From positions 2,356,001 to 2,420,000 of the forward strand of contig NZ_CP017186.1 of the NCBI RefSeq assembly GCF_001729745.1: DNA of 64,000 nt. Direction: 5' to 3'. The notes beneath the pieces were generated by a model. It saw only the letters and a program-made list of their open reading frames with translations, did not search any database and was not told the origin of the DNA. A program made the position numbers and the translations under genes. The stretch is from Enterobacter hormaechei subsp. hoffmannii. GTDB taxonomy: Bacteria > Pseudomonadota > Gammaproteobacteria > Enterobacterales > Enterobacteriaceae. Positions 49,234 through 59,713 of this stretch are shown in pieces; the stretch's first letter is position 1, and every line of letters begins with the position of its first letter.

Positions 49234-50099
49234 CTGGCTTTGCGTAAGCCCGTCGCCTGATGGCGATTTTGCAGCATAACCAGCCGCTCCATGTAGGCGA
49301 TATCCTTCGGTTCAAGGCAGAAGGCGGCATCCACCCAATCCTCTGTAATGTCCATCAACTCGCTTCGCGGAAGTGGCAGAACACGCGTACGCGCGCGCAG
49401 CATGGCCCTTACGCCGTTCAGCTTCGGCTGTAGCGTGTCGATAAACGTCCGTACCGAAACATAGCTCTGTAACGGCTCGAATAAGAGATCCACAAGACCG
49501 TGCTGTTCATACCATTCCGCCGTATGCGACTCACCTTTATAAATCAGCGCCTCTGCCATTTTCATGCCGGCACGACGCGCCACCAGTGAATAACCGCCCA
49601 TGCCCGGGAACAGATTGAACGCGATTTCCGGAAAGCCTAATCGGGCATCGCGCTGGGCCAGAATGAAATGATGCGCGAGCGCGGCTTCAAACCCGCCCCC
49701 TAACGCGCTTCCTTCCACCATCGCCAGCGTGACAGCACCGGTATCGAACCCTCGTGAGGCGGCATGAACGCAGTCCACACAGGCCCGGGCATAGGCGCGT
49801 AACGCTTCGCGTCGGTTGTTTTTGATGCACTCAACGAAGAATTGTAAATCACCGCCAGTATTGTAGATGTCAGGGACCAGCGATCCGGTGACCCAAAAAT
49901 CAACGACATATCCGGACTGGCGAACCAGCCAGGAGAGATTCATGATCTCCTCGATCAGCGCATGATTGAAGCAAGGCCGTGGCGTGGCACGTAACATCAT
50001 CCACACCGTGCGCCGTTCGGCCTCATAATAAGCCGCCAGTTGAGTGAATCGTTCAGCATCAGTAAACAATGTGCAGGTTGTCTGGTTGATAACTGTCAT
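49230..50099 (-). CDS. rpfF: RpfF: DSF (cis-2-unsaturated fatty acid) synthase
   Basis: The 289-residue crotonase-family protein has the length of Xanthomonas RpfF. The catalytic pair of glutamates is present as Glu138 (ALGGGFEAA) and Glu158 ([17 protein letters not shown]), the same 20-residue spacing as Glu141 and Glu161 of that enzyme. RpfF uses acyl-ACP to make a diffusible cis-2 fatty acid signal. It sits between rpfR and yciZ, a position empty in E. coli K-12. The gene tail overlaps rpfR. Confidence 0.94.
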   Translation of the reverse strand: MTVINQTTCTLFTDAERFTQLAAYYEAERRTVWMMLRATPRPCFNHALIEEIMNLSWLVRQSGYVVDFWVTGSLVPDIYNTGGDLQFFVECIKNNRREALRAYARACVDCVHAASRGFDTGAVTLAMVEGSALGGGFEAALAHHFILAQRDARLGFPEIAFNLFPGMGGYSLVARRAGMKMAEALIYKGESHTAEWYEQHGLVDLLFEPLQSYVSVRTFIDTLQPKLNGVRAMLRARTRVLPLPRSELMDITEDWVDAAFCLEPKDIAYMERLVMLQNRHQATGLRKAS

Positions 50100-50290
50100 A
50101 GTCGAATTCCTCTTATAAAAAAGCGCGTTGCGCGCAGTTTTAGACTAATCCACCCCTACAACCCGCAGCATACGGGGGTTAAATTTGTCACTTTCATTTA
50201 TGAACTTTGGTTATTGCATTTTTTACCTTCTCTTTTGAATCAATTTTCTGCATCATTGATAATATTAACTTTTCGCTTCAGGGTGAGCTT

Positions 50291-50473
50291 ATGTCTAACA
50301 TTGATGCAACAGCCGTGGCACAGCGTATTGATACTGTGCTGGATATTCTTGTCGCGGGCGATTATCACTCTGCTATCCGTAATCTTGAGATCCTCAAGTC
50401 TGAACTGCTGGCTGAGAACGGCACTGATAACGCATCAGAATCCACTCAACCAAAAGCCCCGTGGGAAGTGTAA
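50291..50473 (+). CDS. yciZ: YciZ small protein (UPF0509 family)
   Basis: The 60-residue protein has the family core [18 protein letters not shown] and the C-terminal KAPWEV. The ATG at 50291 follows GGGTGAGC; the frame is open further upstream, but that part has no similarity to YciZ. Function is unknown. It lies 37 bp before yciT. Confidence 0.9.
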   Translation: MSNIDATAVAQRIDTVLDILVAGDYHSAIRNLEILKSELLAENGTDNASESTQPKAPWEV

Positions 50474-50510
50474 CCACGTCGTTTTCGCCCTTGCCTTTTA
50501 AATGGATGCT

Positions 50511-51263
50511 ATGAATTCCCGACAACAAATCATTTTGCAGATGGTGATCGATCAGGGACGCGTAAGCGTAGTCGATCTCGCTAAAGCTACCGGCGTTTCT
50601 GAAGTCACCATTCGTCAGGATCTGAATCTTCTGGAAAAACAGAGCTACCTGCGGCGTGCGCACGGATATGCCGTTCCACTGGACAGTGACGACGTTGAAA
50701 CCCGCATGATGAACAATTTTGCGCTCAAGCGGGAACTGGCGGAGTTTGCTGCATCCTTAGTGAATAACGGTGAGACCGTCTTTATTGAAAATGGCAGCAG
50801 TAACGCCCTTCTGGCGCGCACGCTTGCCGATCAAAAAGACGTTACCATCATTACCGTAAGCAGCTATATCGCCCATCTGTTGAAGGAAACTCGCTGCGAG
50901 GTCATTCTGCTGGGCGGCATTTACCAGAAGAAAAGCGAAAGCATGGTGGGGCCATTAACGCGTCAATATGTTCAGCAGGTTCACTTCAGTAAGGCATTCA
51001 TTGGCATTGACGGCTGGCAGCCCGACACCGGCTTTACCGGTCGCGACATGATGCGTTCAGACGTGGTGAACGCCGTACTCGCCAAAGAGTGTGAAGCGAT
51101 TGTGCTGACCGATAGCTCTAAGTTTGGCGCCGTACACCCTTATACGATGGGTCCGGCTTCGCGCTTCAGCCGTGTGATCACGGATGAGCGTTTACGCGAT
51201 GAATATCGCCAGCAATTAGAACAAGACGGCCTGACTGTCGATATTGTGAAAAAAACGGCCTGA
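50511..51263 (+). CDS. yciT: DeoR-family regulator YciT
   Basis: The 250-residue protein has an N-terminal DeoR helix-turn-helix ([20 protein letters not shown]) and a sugar-phosphate-sensing domain ([28 protein letters not shown]). A second ATG 9 bp upstream (50502) is possible; 50511 matches E. coli YciT. Its ligand is not known from sequence. Confidence 0.93.
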   Translation: MNSRQQIILQMVIDQGRVSVVDLAKATGVSEVTIRQDLNLLEKQSYLRRAHGYAVPLDSDDVETRMMNNFALKRELAEFAASLVNNGETVFIENGSSNALLARTLADQKDVTIITVSSYIAHLLKETRCEVILLGGIYQKKSESMVGPLTRQYVQQVHFSKAFIGIDGWQPDTGFTGRDMMRSDVVNAVLAKECEAIVLTDSSKFGAVHPYTMGPASRFSRVITDERLRDEYRQQLEQDGLTVDIVKKTA

Positions 51264-51272
51264 TTATCCTGC

Positions 51273-51293
51273 TGCGCCCGAATAATGGGCGCA
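51273..51293 (+). terminator. Hairpin after yciT
   Basis: TGCGCCC pairs with GGGCGCA over a 7-nt loop, 9 bp after the yciT stop. The tail is T-poor, so termination strength is uncertain. Confidence 0.55.
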
Positions 51294-51472
51294 CTTAAAC
51301 CTTTCTCTGAGAGTATTCCGACCCTTCCTTTAAGAGTTTTTACCTGTTGAAACTGTTCTAAACACGTAAAATTAATATTAGCGATATAACAGGAAGTGAC
51401 TATCACCTGCGTGATGATGTAACGCCTGCGCGACCAGCTTTCACGGGAACAGAATTTAAGTATGGATATTGT

Positions 51473-51479
51473 CTATACT
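51473..51479 (+). promoter_or_regulatory. Sigma-S-type -10 element of osmB
   Basis: CTATACT followed by TAAAG resembles the extended -10 preferred by RpoS, 47 bp upstream of the osmB ATG. The E. coli gene is RpoS- and osmotically controlled. Confidence 0.55.
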
Positions 51480-51525
51480 TAAAGTGCATTCCTTTCCGTG
51501 AATCGATAATTCAGGAGAAAGTATT

Positions 51526-51744
51526 ATGACCTTTACCAGCAAAAAATTAGCCGCCGCTGTTCTGGCAATCACTGTAGCAATGTCTCTGAGCGCTTGCTCT
51601 AACTGGTCTAAACGTGACCGTAACACCGCGATTGGTGCCGGTGCTGGTGCGCTTGGTGGTGCAGTATTAACGGATGGTAGTACGCTGGGTACATTAGGTG
51701 GTGCTGCCGTAGGTGGTATTATCGGTCACCAGGTGGGCAAATAA
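51526..51744 (+). CDS. osmB: Osmotically inducible lipoprotein OsmB
   Basis: The 72-residue protein has a lipoprotein signal ending LSAC, lipidated at Cys24. The mature part is a glycine-rich glycine-zipper region (AIGAGAGALGGAVL, then TLGGAAVGGIIGHQVG). It is an outer-membrane lipoprotein of the stationary-phase and osmotic response. Confidence 0.97.
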   Translation: MTFTSKKLAAAVLAITVAMSLSACSNWSKRDRNTAIGAGAGALGGAVLTDGSTLGTLGGAAVGGIIGHQVGK

Positions 51745-51809
51745 TCACCATAACGGCTCTCACCGGTATAATAATATATTTTGTATTTTCAGGTCTGACT
51801 TACGCACGT

Positions 51810-51841
51810 AAAAAAAAGAGCCACGGCAATGTCCGTGGCTC
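51810..51841 (-). terminator. Terminator after yciH (also usable by osmB)
   Basis: GAGCCACGG and its complement form a 9-bp stem with a 6-nt loop. On the minus strand eight Ts follow directly. Confidence 0.92.
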
Positions 51842-51848
51842 ATTTATT

Positions 51849-52175
51849 TTAACCGCCCGCCAGTTTGACTTTCATACCTTTGGCTTCCAGCAGCGTTTTA
51901 ATTAAATCCCGCTTATCGCCCTGAATCTCAATTATGCCGTCTTTTACTGCCCCACCGCATCCGCACTTCTTTTTAAGCTCAGCGGCGAGCTTTACCAGCT
52001 CTGCATCATCCAGATCAATGCCGCTGACAAGGCAAACGCCTTTCCCTTTTCTGCCACTGGTCTGGCGCTGAATACGCACGATTCCATCGCCTTTCGGACG
52101 TTCAGCTTTCTCTTTTGGCTCTTCAATGCGCCCGGTATCTGTTGAATAGACCAGACGAGTGTTGGCATCACGCAT
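51849..52175 (-). CDS. yciH: YciH, SUI1/eIF1-family protein
   Basis: The 108-residue protein has the SUI1 core with RKGKGVCLVSGIDLDD and LKKKCGCGGAVKDG, like eukaryotic translation initiation factor eIF1. In E. coli it can influence initiation fidelity. Its ATG shares one base with the pyrF stop (TAATG), so the pair is co-translated. Confidence 0.96.
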   Translation of the reverse strand: MRDANTRLVYSTDTGRIEEPKEKAERPKGDGIVRIQRQTSGRKGKGVCLVSGIDLDDAELVKLAAELKKKCGCGGAVKDGIIEIQGDKRDLIKTLLEAKGMKVKLAGG

Positions 52176-52912
52176 TATGCCCCCTTTTTCAGTGATGCAT
52201 TAATCGCTTTCAGAGTCTCTGCCGGATGAGCGGATTGCGTCACCGGGCGACCAATTACCATATAGTCTACCCCCGCGCTCAGCGCCTGCTCTGGCGTCAT
52301 GATGCGTCGCTGATCCCCTGACTCGCTGCCTGCCGGACGGATACCTGGCGTTACCAGTTTAAATTCGCGGCCTAACTCAGATTTGAAGCGAACCGCCTCC
52401 TGAGCTGAACAGACCACGCCATCAAGCCCACACTGTTGCGTGAGGCGCGCCAGACGCTCCGCATGTTCGGCAGGTGACAACGTCACACCCAGGTCACGAA
52501 GGTCAGATTCATCCATACTGGTCAGCACGGTGACGGCGATAAGAAGCGGAGCGTCATTGCCAAACGGCACCAGCGCTTCGCGCGCAGCCGTCATCATACG
52601 TGCCCCACCGGAGGCATGAACGTTAACCATCCACACACCCAGTTCAGCCGCCGCAGCAACGGCGTGGGCAGTGGTATTCGGAATATCGTGGAATTTCAGG
52701 TCGAGGAAAACGTCGAAACCACGCTGGTGCAGATCGCGGACGATTTGCGGACCGAACAGCGTAAACATCTCTTTGCCTACTTTAAGACGGCAATCCCGGG
52801 GATCAATACCATCAACAAAGGCCAGTGCGGCGTCACGGTTATTGTAATCCAGAGCAACAACTACAGGAGAATCGGTAACTACGCGGGAAGTGGAGGAAGT
52901 AACAGACGTCAT
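52175..52912 (-). CDS. pyrF: Orotidine 5'-phosphate decarboxylase
   Basis: The 245-residue TIM-barrel enzyme makes UMP from OMP, the last step of de novo pyrimidine synthesis. [19 protein letters not shown] (catalytic Lys and Asp) and [17 protein letters not shown] (phosphate binding) are present. The start at 52912 has AAGGGC upstream and gives the E. coli length. Confidence 0.97.
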   Translation of the reverse strand: MTSVTSSTSRVVTDSPVVVALDYNNRDAALAFVDGIDPRDCRLKVGKEMFTLFGPQIVRDLHQRGFDVFLDLKFHDIPNTTAHAVAAAAELGVWMVNVHASGGARMMTAAREALVPFGNDAPLLIAVTVLTSMDESDLRDLGVTLSPAEHAERLARLTQQCGLDGVVCSAQEAVRFKSELGREFKLVTPGIRPAGSESGDQRRIMTPEQALSAGVDYMVIGRPVTQSAHPAETLKAINASLKKGA

Positions 52913-53096
52913 GACCAGCCCTTTTCGTCTATGGGCGCGCAGCGGCGCGGAACAGATAAACGGCGTGCATTCTACCTGCCCTCGGGGTAAATGAACAGAA
53001 TCGAATGCTTTTCCTGTTGAACCACAGACCGCACGGTGCTGAAAGAAATAATGCACTCTTTAGTATGTTGTAACTAAAATGGAGTGTTTTAAAAAA

Positions 53097-54266
53097 TCAC
53101 TGCCCGTCCAGACCACGAATTGGCTTGATGGTGGACCAGGCCCGGCAGGAAGGGCAATGCCAGTAGAGCGAATAGGCGGTGAAGCCGCATTTCTGGCAGC
53201 GATAGCGCGGCTTGCTCCGCACCTGTTCACCGACCATGTCTCGCAGCACCATCAGGCTCTCTTTAGCGCGCCCTTCTTCTGCATCGTTAAGATGATAATC
53301 CATCAGCTTGTGGAAGACGCGCATCGTCGGATGGCGCTGCAACTGACGGGTAATGTATACCTGGGCGGTATCACTCCCTTCGTGCTCTTCGACGACATCC
53401 GACAGCATCAGCTCGGCTGTGGCACCGGTGTTTTCTTCAACACAGCGGCGCAGGAATGCAACCCACTCGTCCTGCTTACCTAACTGCTGATAGCAGGTTT
53501 GCAGCATTTCCAGCGTTTCGCTGACCAGCTCTTTGTCCTGATCGATAACGCGAAGCAGGCTTTCCACGGCTTTGGCGTAATCACCATTAGCCATAAAGAC
53601 CCGCCCCATCATTATCGAGATGCGGGCGCTGTTGCGATCGGCCGCGGCGCCTTTTTTTAGCAATGCCATGGCCTTATCCATGTCATCGCTACCCATTTGC
53701 TGAAGGGCCAGCTCGCAGTAAAAATGGGCAATTTCGACGCGCTGTTTATCTTTGCCGAGTTTGACCAGCCGTTCGGCGGTATCAATCGCTTTTTGCCAGT
53801 CGCTGGTTGCCTGGTAGATTTGCAGAAGTTGCTGAAGCGCACCGATACGGAAATCGGTCTCATCCACCAGCTGAGAGAACATATCTTCTGCGCGATCGTA
53901 CAGGCCCGCCGCCATGTAATCTCTGCCCAACTGCTGCACGGCCAGCAACCGTTGCTCATAGGTCAACGATGCGCTTTCCATCAGGGTCTGGTGGATACGG
54001 ATGGCACGGTCAACCTCTCCGCGCGAGCGGAACAGGTTTCCCAGGGTGAGATGCGCCTCTACGGTGCCGGTATCCTCTTTGAGCATGTCGAGGAACAGAT
54101 CGACCGCTTTATCCTGCTGATTGCTCAGCAGGAAGTTCACCCCCGCAACGTAGTCACGGGAGAGTCGGTTTGCTTCATCCTGTTTTGTTTGTTGCGCGCT
54201 TCTGCGGCCCATATACCAGCCATAGGCTGCGGCGACAGGCAAAAGCAGAAACAACAACTCCAGCAT
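53097..54266 (-). CDS. lapB: Lipopolysaccharide assembly protein LapB (YciM)
   Basis: The 389-residue protein has an N-terminal membrane anchor (1-19), TPR repeats over most of its length and a C-terminal rubredoxin-type metal site (CQKCGF and CPSC near 357-374). LapB directs FtsH to degrade LpxC and so balances LPS and phospholipid synthesis. It follows lapA by 6 bp. Confidence 0.97.
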   Translation of the reverse strand: MLELLFLLLPVAAAYGWYMGRRSAQQTKQDEANRLSRDYVAGVNFLLSNQQDKAVDLFLDMLKEDTGTVEAHLTLGNLFRSRGEVDRAIRIHQTLMESASLTYEQRLLAVQQLGRDYMAAGLYDRAEDMFSQLVDETDFRIGALQQLLQIYQATSDWQKAIDTAERLVKLGKDKQRVEIAHFYCELALQQMGSDDMDKAMALLKKGAAADRNSARISIMMGRVFMANGDYAKAVESLLRVIDQDKELVSETLEMLQTCYQQLGKQDEWVAFLRRCVEENTGATAELMLSDVVEEHEGSDTAQVYITRQLQRHPTMRVFHKLMDYHLNDAEEGRAKESLMVLRDMVGEQVRSKPRYRCQKCGFTAYSLYWHCPSCRAWSTIKPIRGLDGQ

Positions 54267-54272
54267 ATTCGA

Positions 54273-54581
54273 TTATTCCTTGACTACCGGCACACCAGAG
54301 CTCGCCGGAATGTCAGTCGCAGGCGTAAGTTGATGTTCAAGTCGTTTAATTTTACGTTCAGCGCGAACAAGGGAAACACGAACCTTAAGCCAGAACAGGC
54401 CACATACAAGCCAGCCGATGACAAAACCCGCTGCGAATAACACAGCCAGCAGGCTCGACACCCGGTACTCGCCCTGCGCCAGCAGATAGTTGAAACTTAC
54501 CTGTTGATCGTTTTGCGCGCCCAATGTGACTGAAATGACAAAAATCGCCAACACCAGTAAGAAAATGAGTAAATATTTCAC
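54273..54581 (-). CDS. lapA: Lipopolysaccharide assembly protein LapA (YciS)
   Basis: The 102-residue protein has two membrane helices (about 2-21 and 42-66) followed by a basic coiled tail (DUF1049). It is co-transcribed with lapB. The 148 bp upstream to pgpB hold its promoter region. Confidence 0.95.
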   Translation of the reverse strand: MKYLLIFLLVLAIFVISVTLGAQNDQQVSFNYLLAQGEYRVSSLLAVLFAAGFVIGWLVCGLFWLKVRVSLVRAERKIKRLEHQLTPATDIPASSGVPVVKE

Positions 54582-54729
54582 ATGACTTCCCGTTATGTGG
54601 TTCGAGCGTATAAAGCGTGTTCAACTCACTGCAATCAGCCTTATAAGCTACCATTTTAGTGGCGGGCGCGAAACGGAAAAAGTAATGCGCCCTTCATGGA
54701 TTTATGGTCAAAATGCGGAATATCAAGCT

Positions 54730-55497
54730 TCAGGTTCCGCCTGACTCCCTTTCGGCTATTTCTTCCTTCTCTTCCTGCGGTGGCGTCAGAGGCCCACAGA
54801 AACGTTGTGCAAGCCAGGTCGCCAGCGTAACCAGTACCCACGAAATCAGCGTAGCCACCACCAAATCACGCGGCCAGTGCATCCCCAGCAGCATCCGGCT
54901 GCCCATTACGCCTGTCGCCCAGACCAGCAAAATCGCAATCGTGAGGGTACGTCGACGTGGCCAAAGCAGCCCCACGCCGAGTAGCGCCCAGCTGGCAGCA
55001 AACATCGTATGTCCGGAAGGAAACGCAAAGCCGGTCTCTTTTTGCCAGTGTTTGCGTAAAAATGTCGGGATATCCTGCTGTTCCGCAAGCTGTTCTTTCA
55101 CCAACGCCCCGCGATCCTTACGCTTTAAAGTGTAGAACTCATCTACCGGAATATGGTGCGTTTTTTCCAGCCAGATAACAAAGGGACGGGGTTCCTGCAC
55201 GCGATCTTTCACCCACGACTTCACCCCCTGCCCGACAAGAATGGCACCTCCGAGAATGGCAAATAATACCAGAGCCGCGCGAAGACGAAAGCGCAGGCAC
55301 CACAGGAACCAGGCACAGAGCAGCACGTGCGTAATAATCCCCCAGGGCTGGGTGACCGTCTCAGTTATCCAGTATAAGGCTTTCAGCCACGTCTCGTTTT
55401 GTCCGGGCTTCCACATCCAGCCGGAGAACCAAACAATCAGGGGTATAACAAGCAATACGGCGGCGCCTGCGGCCGTGCGTCTGGCAATTGAATGCAT
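54730..55497 (-). CDS. pgpB: Phosphatidylglycerophosphatase B
   Basis: The 255-residue inner-membrane PAP2 phosphatase has the three motifs: KDRVQEPRP, PSGHT and SRMLLGMHWPRD. It dephosphorylates phosphatidylglycerol phosphate and undecaprenyl pyrophosphate. The ATG at 55497 is preferred because AGGAGAGGAC stands directly upstream; an extension of 11 codons is possible. Confidence 0.95.
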   Translation of the reverse strand: MHSIARRTAAGAAVLLVIPLIVWFSGWMWKPGQNETWLKALYWITETVTQPWGIITHVLLCAWFLWCLRFRLRAALVLFAILGGAILVGQGVKSWVKDRVQEPRPFVIWLEKTHHIPVDEFYTLKRKDRGALVKEQLAEQQDIPTFLRKHWQKETGFAFPSGHTMFAASWALLGVGLLWPRRRTLTIAILLVWATGVMGSRMLLGMHWPRDLVVATLISWVLVTLATWLAQRFCGPLTPPQEEKEEIAERESGGT

Positions 55498-55694
55498 GTC
55501 CTCTCCTTTTTCACTAAGCACCACAATCATAACTGAATTTCCACCTTCTGGTGGATATGTCGGATCGTGCGTTTAACGTCCGTATAGCGTGGTGGTGATT
55601 AGGTGAAGTAGCCGGGCTTGTGGCAAAATAGTCCAATACAGAAAGCAAAATGGGGCAAAGGCACGAAACGTGTCAGCCTGGTATGGAGAATCAC

Positions 55695-56285
55695 ATGCAG
55701 CTTAAACGTGTGGCAGAAGCCAAACTGCCAACCCCATGGGGCGATTTCCTGATGGTGGGTTTTGAAGAACTGGCAACCGGACAAGATCACGTCGCCCTGG
55801 TATACGGTGACATTTCGGGGCAGACGCCGGTACTGTCCCGCGTTCATTCTGAGTGTCTGACCGGTGACGCGCTCTTCAGCCTGCGCTGTGACTGCGGTTT
55901 CCAGCTCGAAGCCGCTCTTTCTCATATCGCAGAGGAAGGACGTGGCGTGCTGCTGTATCACCGCCAGGAAGGACGCAATATCGGTCTGCTGAATAAAATC
56001 CGCGCCTACGCGTTGCAGGATCAGGGCTATGATACCGTCGAAGCAAACCATCAGCTCGGCTTTGCTGCTGACGAGCGCGATTTCACCCTCTGCGCAGATA
56101 TGTTCAAGCTGCTGGGCGTGGACGAAGTGCGTCTGTTGACCAATAACCCGAAAAAAGTGGAGATCCTCACTGAAGCGGGCATCAATATCGTTGAACGCGT
56201 GCCGCTGATTGTTGGCCGCAATCCGAAAAACGCGCACTACCTCGATACCAAAGCTGCAAAGATGGGGCACCTGCTGAGCGAGTAA
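55695..56285 (+). CDS. ribA: GTP cyclohydrolase II
   Basis: The 196-residue enzyme opens GTP to start riboflavin synthesis. Zinc cysteines lie in [17 protein letters not shown] (54, 65 and 67), and [11 protein letters not shown] is catalytic. The start at 55695 ([16 protein letters not shown]) follows GGAGAA. It converges on acnA. Confidence 0.98.
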   Translation: MQLKRVAEAKLPTPWGDFLMVGFEELATGQDHVALVYGDISGQTPVLSRVHSECLTGDALFSLRCDCGFQLEAALSHIAEEGRGVLLYHRQEGRNIGLLNKIRAYALQDQGYDTVEANHQLGFAADERDFTLCADMFKLLGVDEVRLLTNNPKKVEILTEAGINIVERVPLIVGRNPKNAHYLDTKAAKMGHLLSE

Positions 56286-56293
56286 ACGCAAAA

Positions 56294-56315
56294 CGCCCGG
56301 CACTTCTGCCGGGCG
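56294..56315. terminator. Terminator between ribA and acnA
   Basis: CGCCCGGC-N6-GCCGGGCG forms an 8-bp stem. TTTT follows on the minus strand and AGATTT on the plus strand, so it can serve both genes. Confidence 0.85.
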
Positions 56316-56322
56316 AGATTTA

Positions 56323-58998
56323 TCAGTCCAGCATTTTACGAATCACATAATGTAAAATGCCGTCATTCTGGTAATAGGTTAGCTCTGTTGCCGTATCAAT
56401 ACGACACCGACAATCCAGCACTTCTGTTGTACCATCTGCCCGCGTTAACTTCATCGGAACGGTTTTACCCGGTTGCAGATTTTGCAGACCGCTGATATCA
56501 ATCTGCTCTTCCCCGGTCAGACCCAGCGTTTTACGCGTTATGCCCTGCGGGAACTCCAGCGGCAGGATCCCCATCCCGATCAGGTTTGAGCGGTGGATAC
56601 GTTCAAAGGATTCGGCAATCACCACGCGAACCCCGAGCAGACGTGGACCTTTAGCCGCCCAGTCGCGACTGGAACCAGAGCCGTACTCTTTACCGGCAAT
56701 AACGGCCAGCGGCGTACCCTCCTGCTGATACTTCATGGCTGCGTCATAAATTGAAATGACCTCTGTATCTGGCAGGTGGCGCGTCATGCCCCCTTCCACG
56801 CCCGGGACCATTTCATTACGAATGCGGATGTTGGCAAATGTCCCGCGCATCATCACTTCGTGGTTACCGCGGCGCGAACCGTAGGAGTTAAAATCGCGAC
56901 GTTCCACGCCACGGCTTTGCAGATACCGACCTGCCGGACTGTCCGCTTTGATGCTCCCCGCTGGTGAGATATGGTCAGTGGTGACGGAATCGCCCAGCAT
57001 CGCCAGAATGCGCGCGCCGTGAATGTCTTTCAGCGGTGCAGGCTCCGCCAGCATCTCATCGAAGAAGGGCGACAGGCGAATATAGGTGGAATCATCCTGC
57101 CAGTCATAGGTATCGGAACCCACCACGTCGATCGCTTTCCATTCCGCTGTACCTTCGAACACTTCCGCATACTCTTTGCGGAACATCTCGGTGGAAACTT
57201 TCTCTACCGCGCGCGCAATTTCACGCGATGATGGCCAGATGTCTTTCAGATAGACAGGTTCATTTTTGCGATCGTGACCAATCGGATCGGTCGCCAGGTT
57301 AATGTTCATGTTTCCGGCCAGAGCATAGGCTACAACCAGCGGCGGCGAGGCCAGCCAGTTGGTTTTCACCAGCGGATGAATACGCCCCTCAAAGTTTCGG
57401 TTACCGGAAAGTACCGCGCCAACGGTCAAATCACCCTGCTTGATCGCCACTTCAATAGGCTCAGGCAGTGGACCAGAGTTACCGATGCAGGTCGTACAGC
57501 CGTAACCCACCAGATTAAAGCCCAACTCGTCGAGGTACGGCGTGAGTCTGGCCTGCGCCAGGTAATCGGAAACCACTTTCGAACCAGGCGCCAGGGACGC
57601 CTTAACCCACGGCTGTGGCTTGAGTCCCAGTTCTACCGCTTTTTTCGCCAGCAGCCCGGCAGCCATCAACACACTCGGGTTGGACGTGTTGGTACAGGAG
57701 GTGATAGCGGCGATCACCACGGCGCCGTCAGGGAGCTGATACTGATGCCCGTTCAGAACATAGTCCACCGGACGGTGATCTTTTTGCGCGGCGTTAACCT
57801 CCAGCTCATTGCTGGCGGCAAAGGCTTTCGGAACGTTGCTCAGGGCAACGCGGTCCTGCGGTCGTTTCGGCCCTGCGAGGCTTGCCTCAACGGTGCCCAT
57901 ATCCAGTTCCAGCGTGCTGGTAAATACCGGCTCGTCACCCGGGTTACGCCACATGCCCTGCGCTTTGGTGTAGGCCTCTACGAGCGCCACCTGCTCCTCG
58001 CTGCGACCACTGAGGCGCATATACTCCAGCGTAACGCTATCAATCGGGAAAAAGCCGCAGGTCGCACCATATTCCGGCGCCATGTTGGCGATGGTGGCCC
58101 GGTCCGCCAGCGGCAGTGAATCCAGACCATCACCATAAAATTCAACGAATTTACCCACCACGCCATGCTTACGCAGCATCTGGGTGACCGTCAGAACCAG
58201 ATCCGTGGCGGTAATGCCTTCGGACAATTTACCGGTCAGCTTAAAGCCCACCACATCGGGAATGAGCATCGATACCGGCTGGCCGAGCATGGCCGCTTCC
58301 GCTTCAATACCACCGACGCCCCAGCCCAGAACGCCAAGGCCGTTAATCATGGTCGTGTGTGAATCGGTGCCCACCAGCGTATCCGGGTAAGCCACCCACT
58401 CTTTATCCTGCAATTCACTCCAGACGGCTTTGCCGAGATATTCCAGGTTGACCTGGTGACAAATGCCGGTGCCTGGTGGAACAACGCTGAAGCGGCTGAA
58501 CGCCTGCTGACCCCATTTGAGGAAGACATAGCGTTCATGGTTACGTTCCATCTCCAGACGGACGTTTTCACCGAAAGCATCGTCGTCACCAAAGTGATCG
58601 ACGGTGACGGAGTGGTCGATGACGAGGTCTACCGGTGAGAGCGGGTTCACCTTAGCCGTATCGCCCCCGAGACGCTTAACAGCTTCACGCATGGCGGCCA
58701 AGTCCACAACCGCCGGCACGCCGGTGAAATCCTGCATCAATACCCTGGCCGGGCGGTAGGCAATTTCTTTGTCTGCGTGAGCATTTTTCAGCCACCCTGC
58801 CAGAGCCTGGATATCCTCCTCGGTAACCGAGTCGCCATCTTGCCAGCGCAAGAGGTTTTCCAGTAGTACTTTCAACGACTTGGGTAACCGCGAAATGTCC
58901 CCAAGCGTCCTGGCAGCCAGCGGTAAGCTGTAGTAGCGCCAGGTTTTATTTTCCGCCTGTAATGTGTCCTTACTGGCTTCGCGTAGGGTTAACGACAT
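56323..58998 (-). CDS. acnA: Aconitate hydratase A
   Basis: The 891-residue enzyme interconverts citrate and isocitrate. Iron-sulphur cluster cysteines lie in SCTNTSNPS and [10 protein letters not shown]. The swivel domain carries [17 protein letters not shown] near 765. AcnA is the stress- and stationary-phase aconitase. Its 5' region is isolated from the small upstream genes by a terminator at 59132-59157. Confidence 0.98.
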   Translation of the reverse strand: MSLTLREASKDTLQAENKTWRYYSLPLAARTLGDISRLPKSLKVLLENLLRWQDGDSVTEEDIQALAGWLKNAHADKEIAYRPARVLMQDFTGVPAVVDLAAMREAVKRLGGDTAKVNPLSPVDLVIDHSVTVDHFGDDDAFGENVRLEMERNHERYVFLKWGQQAFSRFSVVPPGTGICHQVNLEYLGKAVWSELQDKEWVAYPDTLVGTDSHTTMINGLGVLGWGVGGIEAEAAMLGQPVSMLIPDVVGFKLTGKLSEGITATDLVLTVTQMLRKHGVVGKFVEFYGDGLDSLPLADRATIANMAPEYGATCGFFPIDSVTLEYMRLSGRSEEQVALVEAYTKAQGMWRNPGDEPVFTSTLELDMGTVEASLAGPKRPQDRVALSNVPKAFAASNELEVNAAQKDHRPVDYVLNGHQYQLPDGAVVIAAITSCTNTSNPSVLMAAGLLAKKAVELGLKPQPWVKASLAPGSKVVSDYLAQARLTPYLDELGFNLVGYGCTTCIGNSGPLPEPIEVAIKQGDLTVGAVLSGNRNFEGRIHPLVKTNWLASPPLVVAYALAGNMNINLATDPIGHDRKNEPVYLKDIWPSSREIARAVEKVSTEMFRKEYAEVFEGTAEWKAIDVVGSDTYDWQDDSTYIRLSPFFDEMLAEPAPLKDIHGARILAMLGDSVTTDHISPAGSIKADSPAGRYLQSRGVERRDFNSYGSRRGNHEVMMRGTFANIRIRNEMVPGVEGGMTRHLPDTEVISIYDAAMKYQQEGTPLAVIAGKEYGSGSSRDWAAKGPRLLGVRVVIAESFERIHRSNLIGMGILPLEFPQGITRKTLGLTGEEQIDISGLQNLQPGKTVPMKLTRADGTTEVLDCRCRIDTATELTYYQNDGILHYVIRKMLD

Positions 58999-59131
58999 AA
59001 GCTCCTCCTTAAAAACAGGGATGTCCTGACAATCATCAGGGCTGTAATTAAAGATAACACAAAGATGTCGTAACGTTTTGATAACAACCCAAATTGATAA
59101 ATTTAGGAATGGTCCAACGCGAGGGATTAAA

Positions 59132-59157
59132 CAAAAAACCCCGCCGTGGCGAGGTTT
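59132..59157 (-). terminator. Terminator after the ymiA-yciX-ymiC group
   Basis: On the minus strand AAAACCTCGCC pairs with GGCGGGGTTTT, and the T-run reaches six. It lies 6 bp after the small ymiC-like ORF, so acnA needs its own promoter in 58999-59131. Confidence 0.8.
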
Positions 59158-59163
59158 TACGAT

Positions 59164-59265
59164 TTAGTGTAAGGCCAGCCAGAGGAGCTGACACCAGAAG
59201 AGGATCGAGGCTGAGAATACGCCGAGCCATGACCAGTATTTTACGGTTGTCATGTTATTCATCAT
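59164..59265 (-). CDS. ymiC: Small membrane protein, YmiC-like
   Basis: The ORF encodes at most 33 residues, starting MMNNMTTVKYWSWLGVF. It is almost entirely a single hydrophobic, tryptophan-rich helix ending LLWLALH. ATGs at 59265, 59262 and 59253 are all possible, with no strong ribosome-binding site. Its position just upstream of acnA is that of the small E. coli gene ymiC; the name rests on position and general character. Confidence 0.6.
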   Translation of the reverse strand: MMNNMTTVKYWSWLGVFSASILFWCQLLWLALH

Positions 59266-59399
59266 AGGGACACCAGACTTTAATTATTTAAGGATGCGAG
59301 GTCTGCCCTCGTTCTATATTGCTGATGTGTATTTATTAAGGAGTACAAAAGTGCACAGTCTTTATTCAGACTATTTGCATCATTACGCAAAAATCAAAA

Positions 59400-59570
59400 T
59401 TATTGTTTTTTGGGTTCGTCTTCTGCGAACACATCAATAAAGGCCTGCTGCTGTGGCGTCAGTTGCCAGGAGGCTGGCACGCTGGTTCCTGGCGCCTTAC
59501 GCGCTTTGTGAGCATTGTCACGAAGCTGACACATCTCTTTTCTCGCGTCAGTACGCACCGTCATGACCAT
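59400..59570 (-). CDS. yciX: YciX small protein
   Basis: The 56-residue protein (MVMTVRTDARKEMCQLRDNA, then a KAPGTSVPASWQLTPQQQ region) is polar and unlike its membrane-bound neighbours. It starts 2 bp after the ymiA stop, so the two are coupled. E. coli yciX occupies the same place. Function is unknown. Confidence 0.75.
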   Translation of the reverse strand: MVMTVRTDARKEMCQLRDNAHKARKAPGTSVPASWQLTPQQQAFIDVFAEDEPKKQ

Positions 59571-59572
59571 AT

Positions 59573-59713
59573 TCAACCCCAATATTTCCAGACGAGAAGA
59601 GCAACAACCACCCAGAACAGGGCAGAGCCGAGAAAGACCGCCAGCCAGGCTTTACGCTTAAGCGCGGGATCCCTTTGCGGTTCTTCACTTCCTGACGGCA
59701 TTGCTAACCTCAT
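59573..59713 (-). CDS. ymiA: YmiA small membrane protein
   Basis: The 46-residue protein reads MRLAMPSGSEEPQRDPALKR, then one membrane helix (AWLAVFLGSALFWVVVALLV) and a short WKYWG tail. It matches E. coli YmiA. It is followed 2 bp later by yciX and lies downstream of cysB. Confidence 0.85.
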   Translation of the reverse strand: MRLAMPSGSEEPQRDPALKRKAWLAVFLGSALFWVVVALLVWKYWG

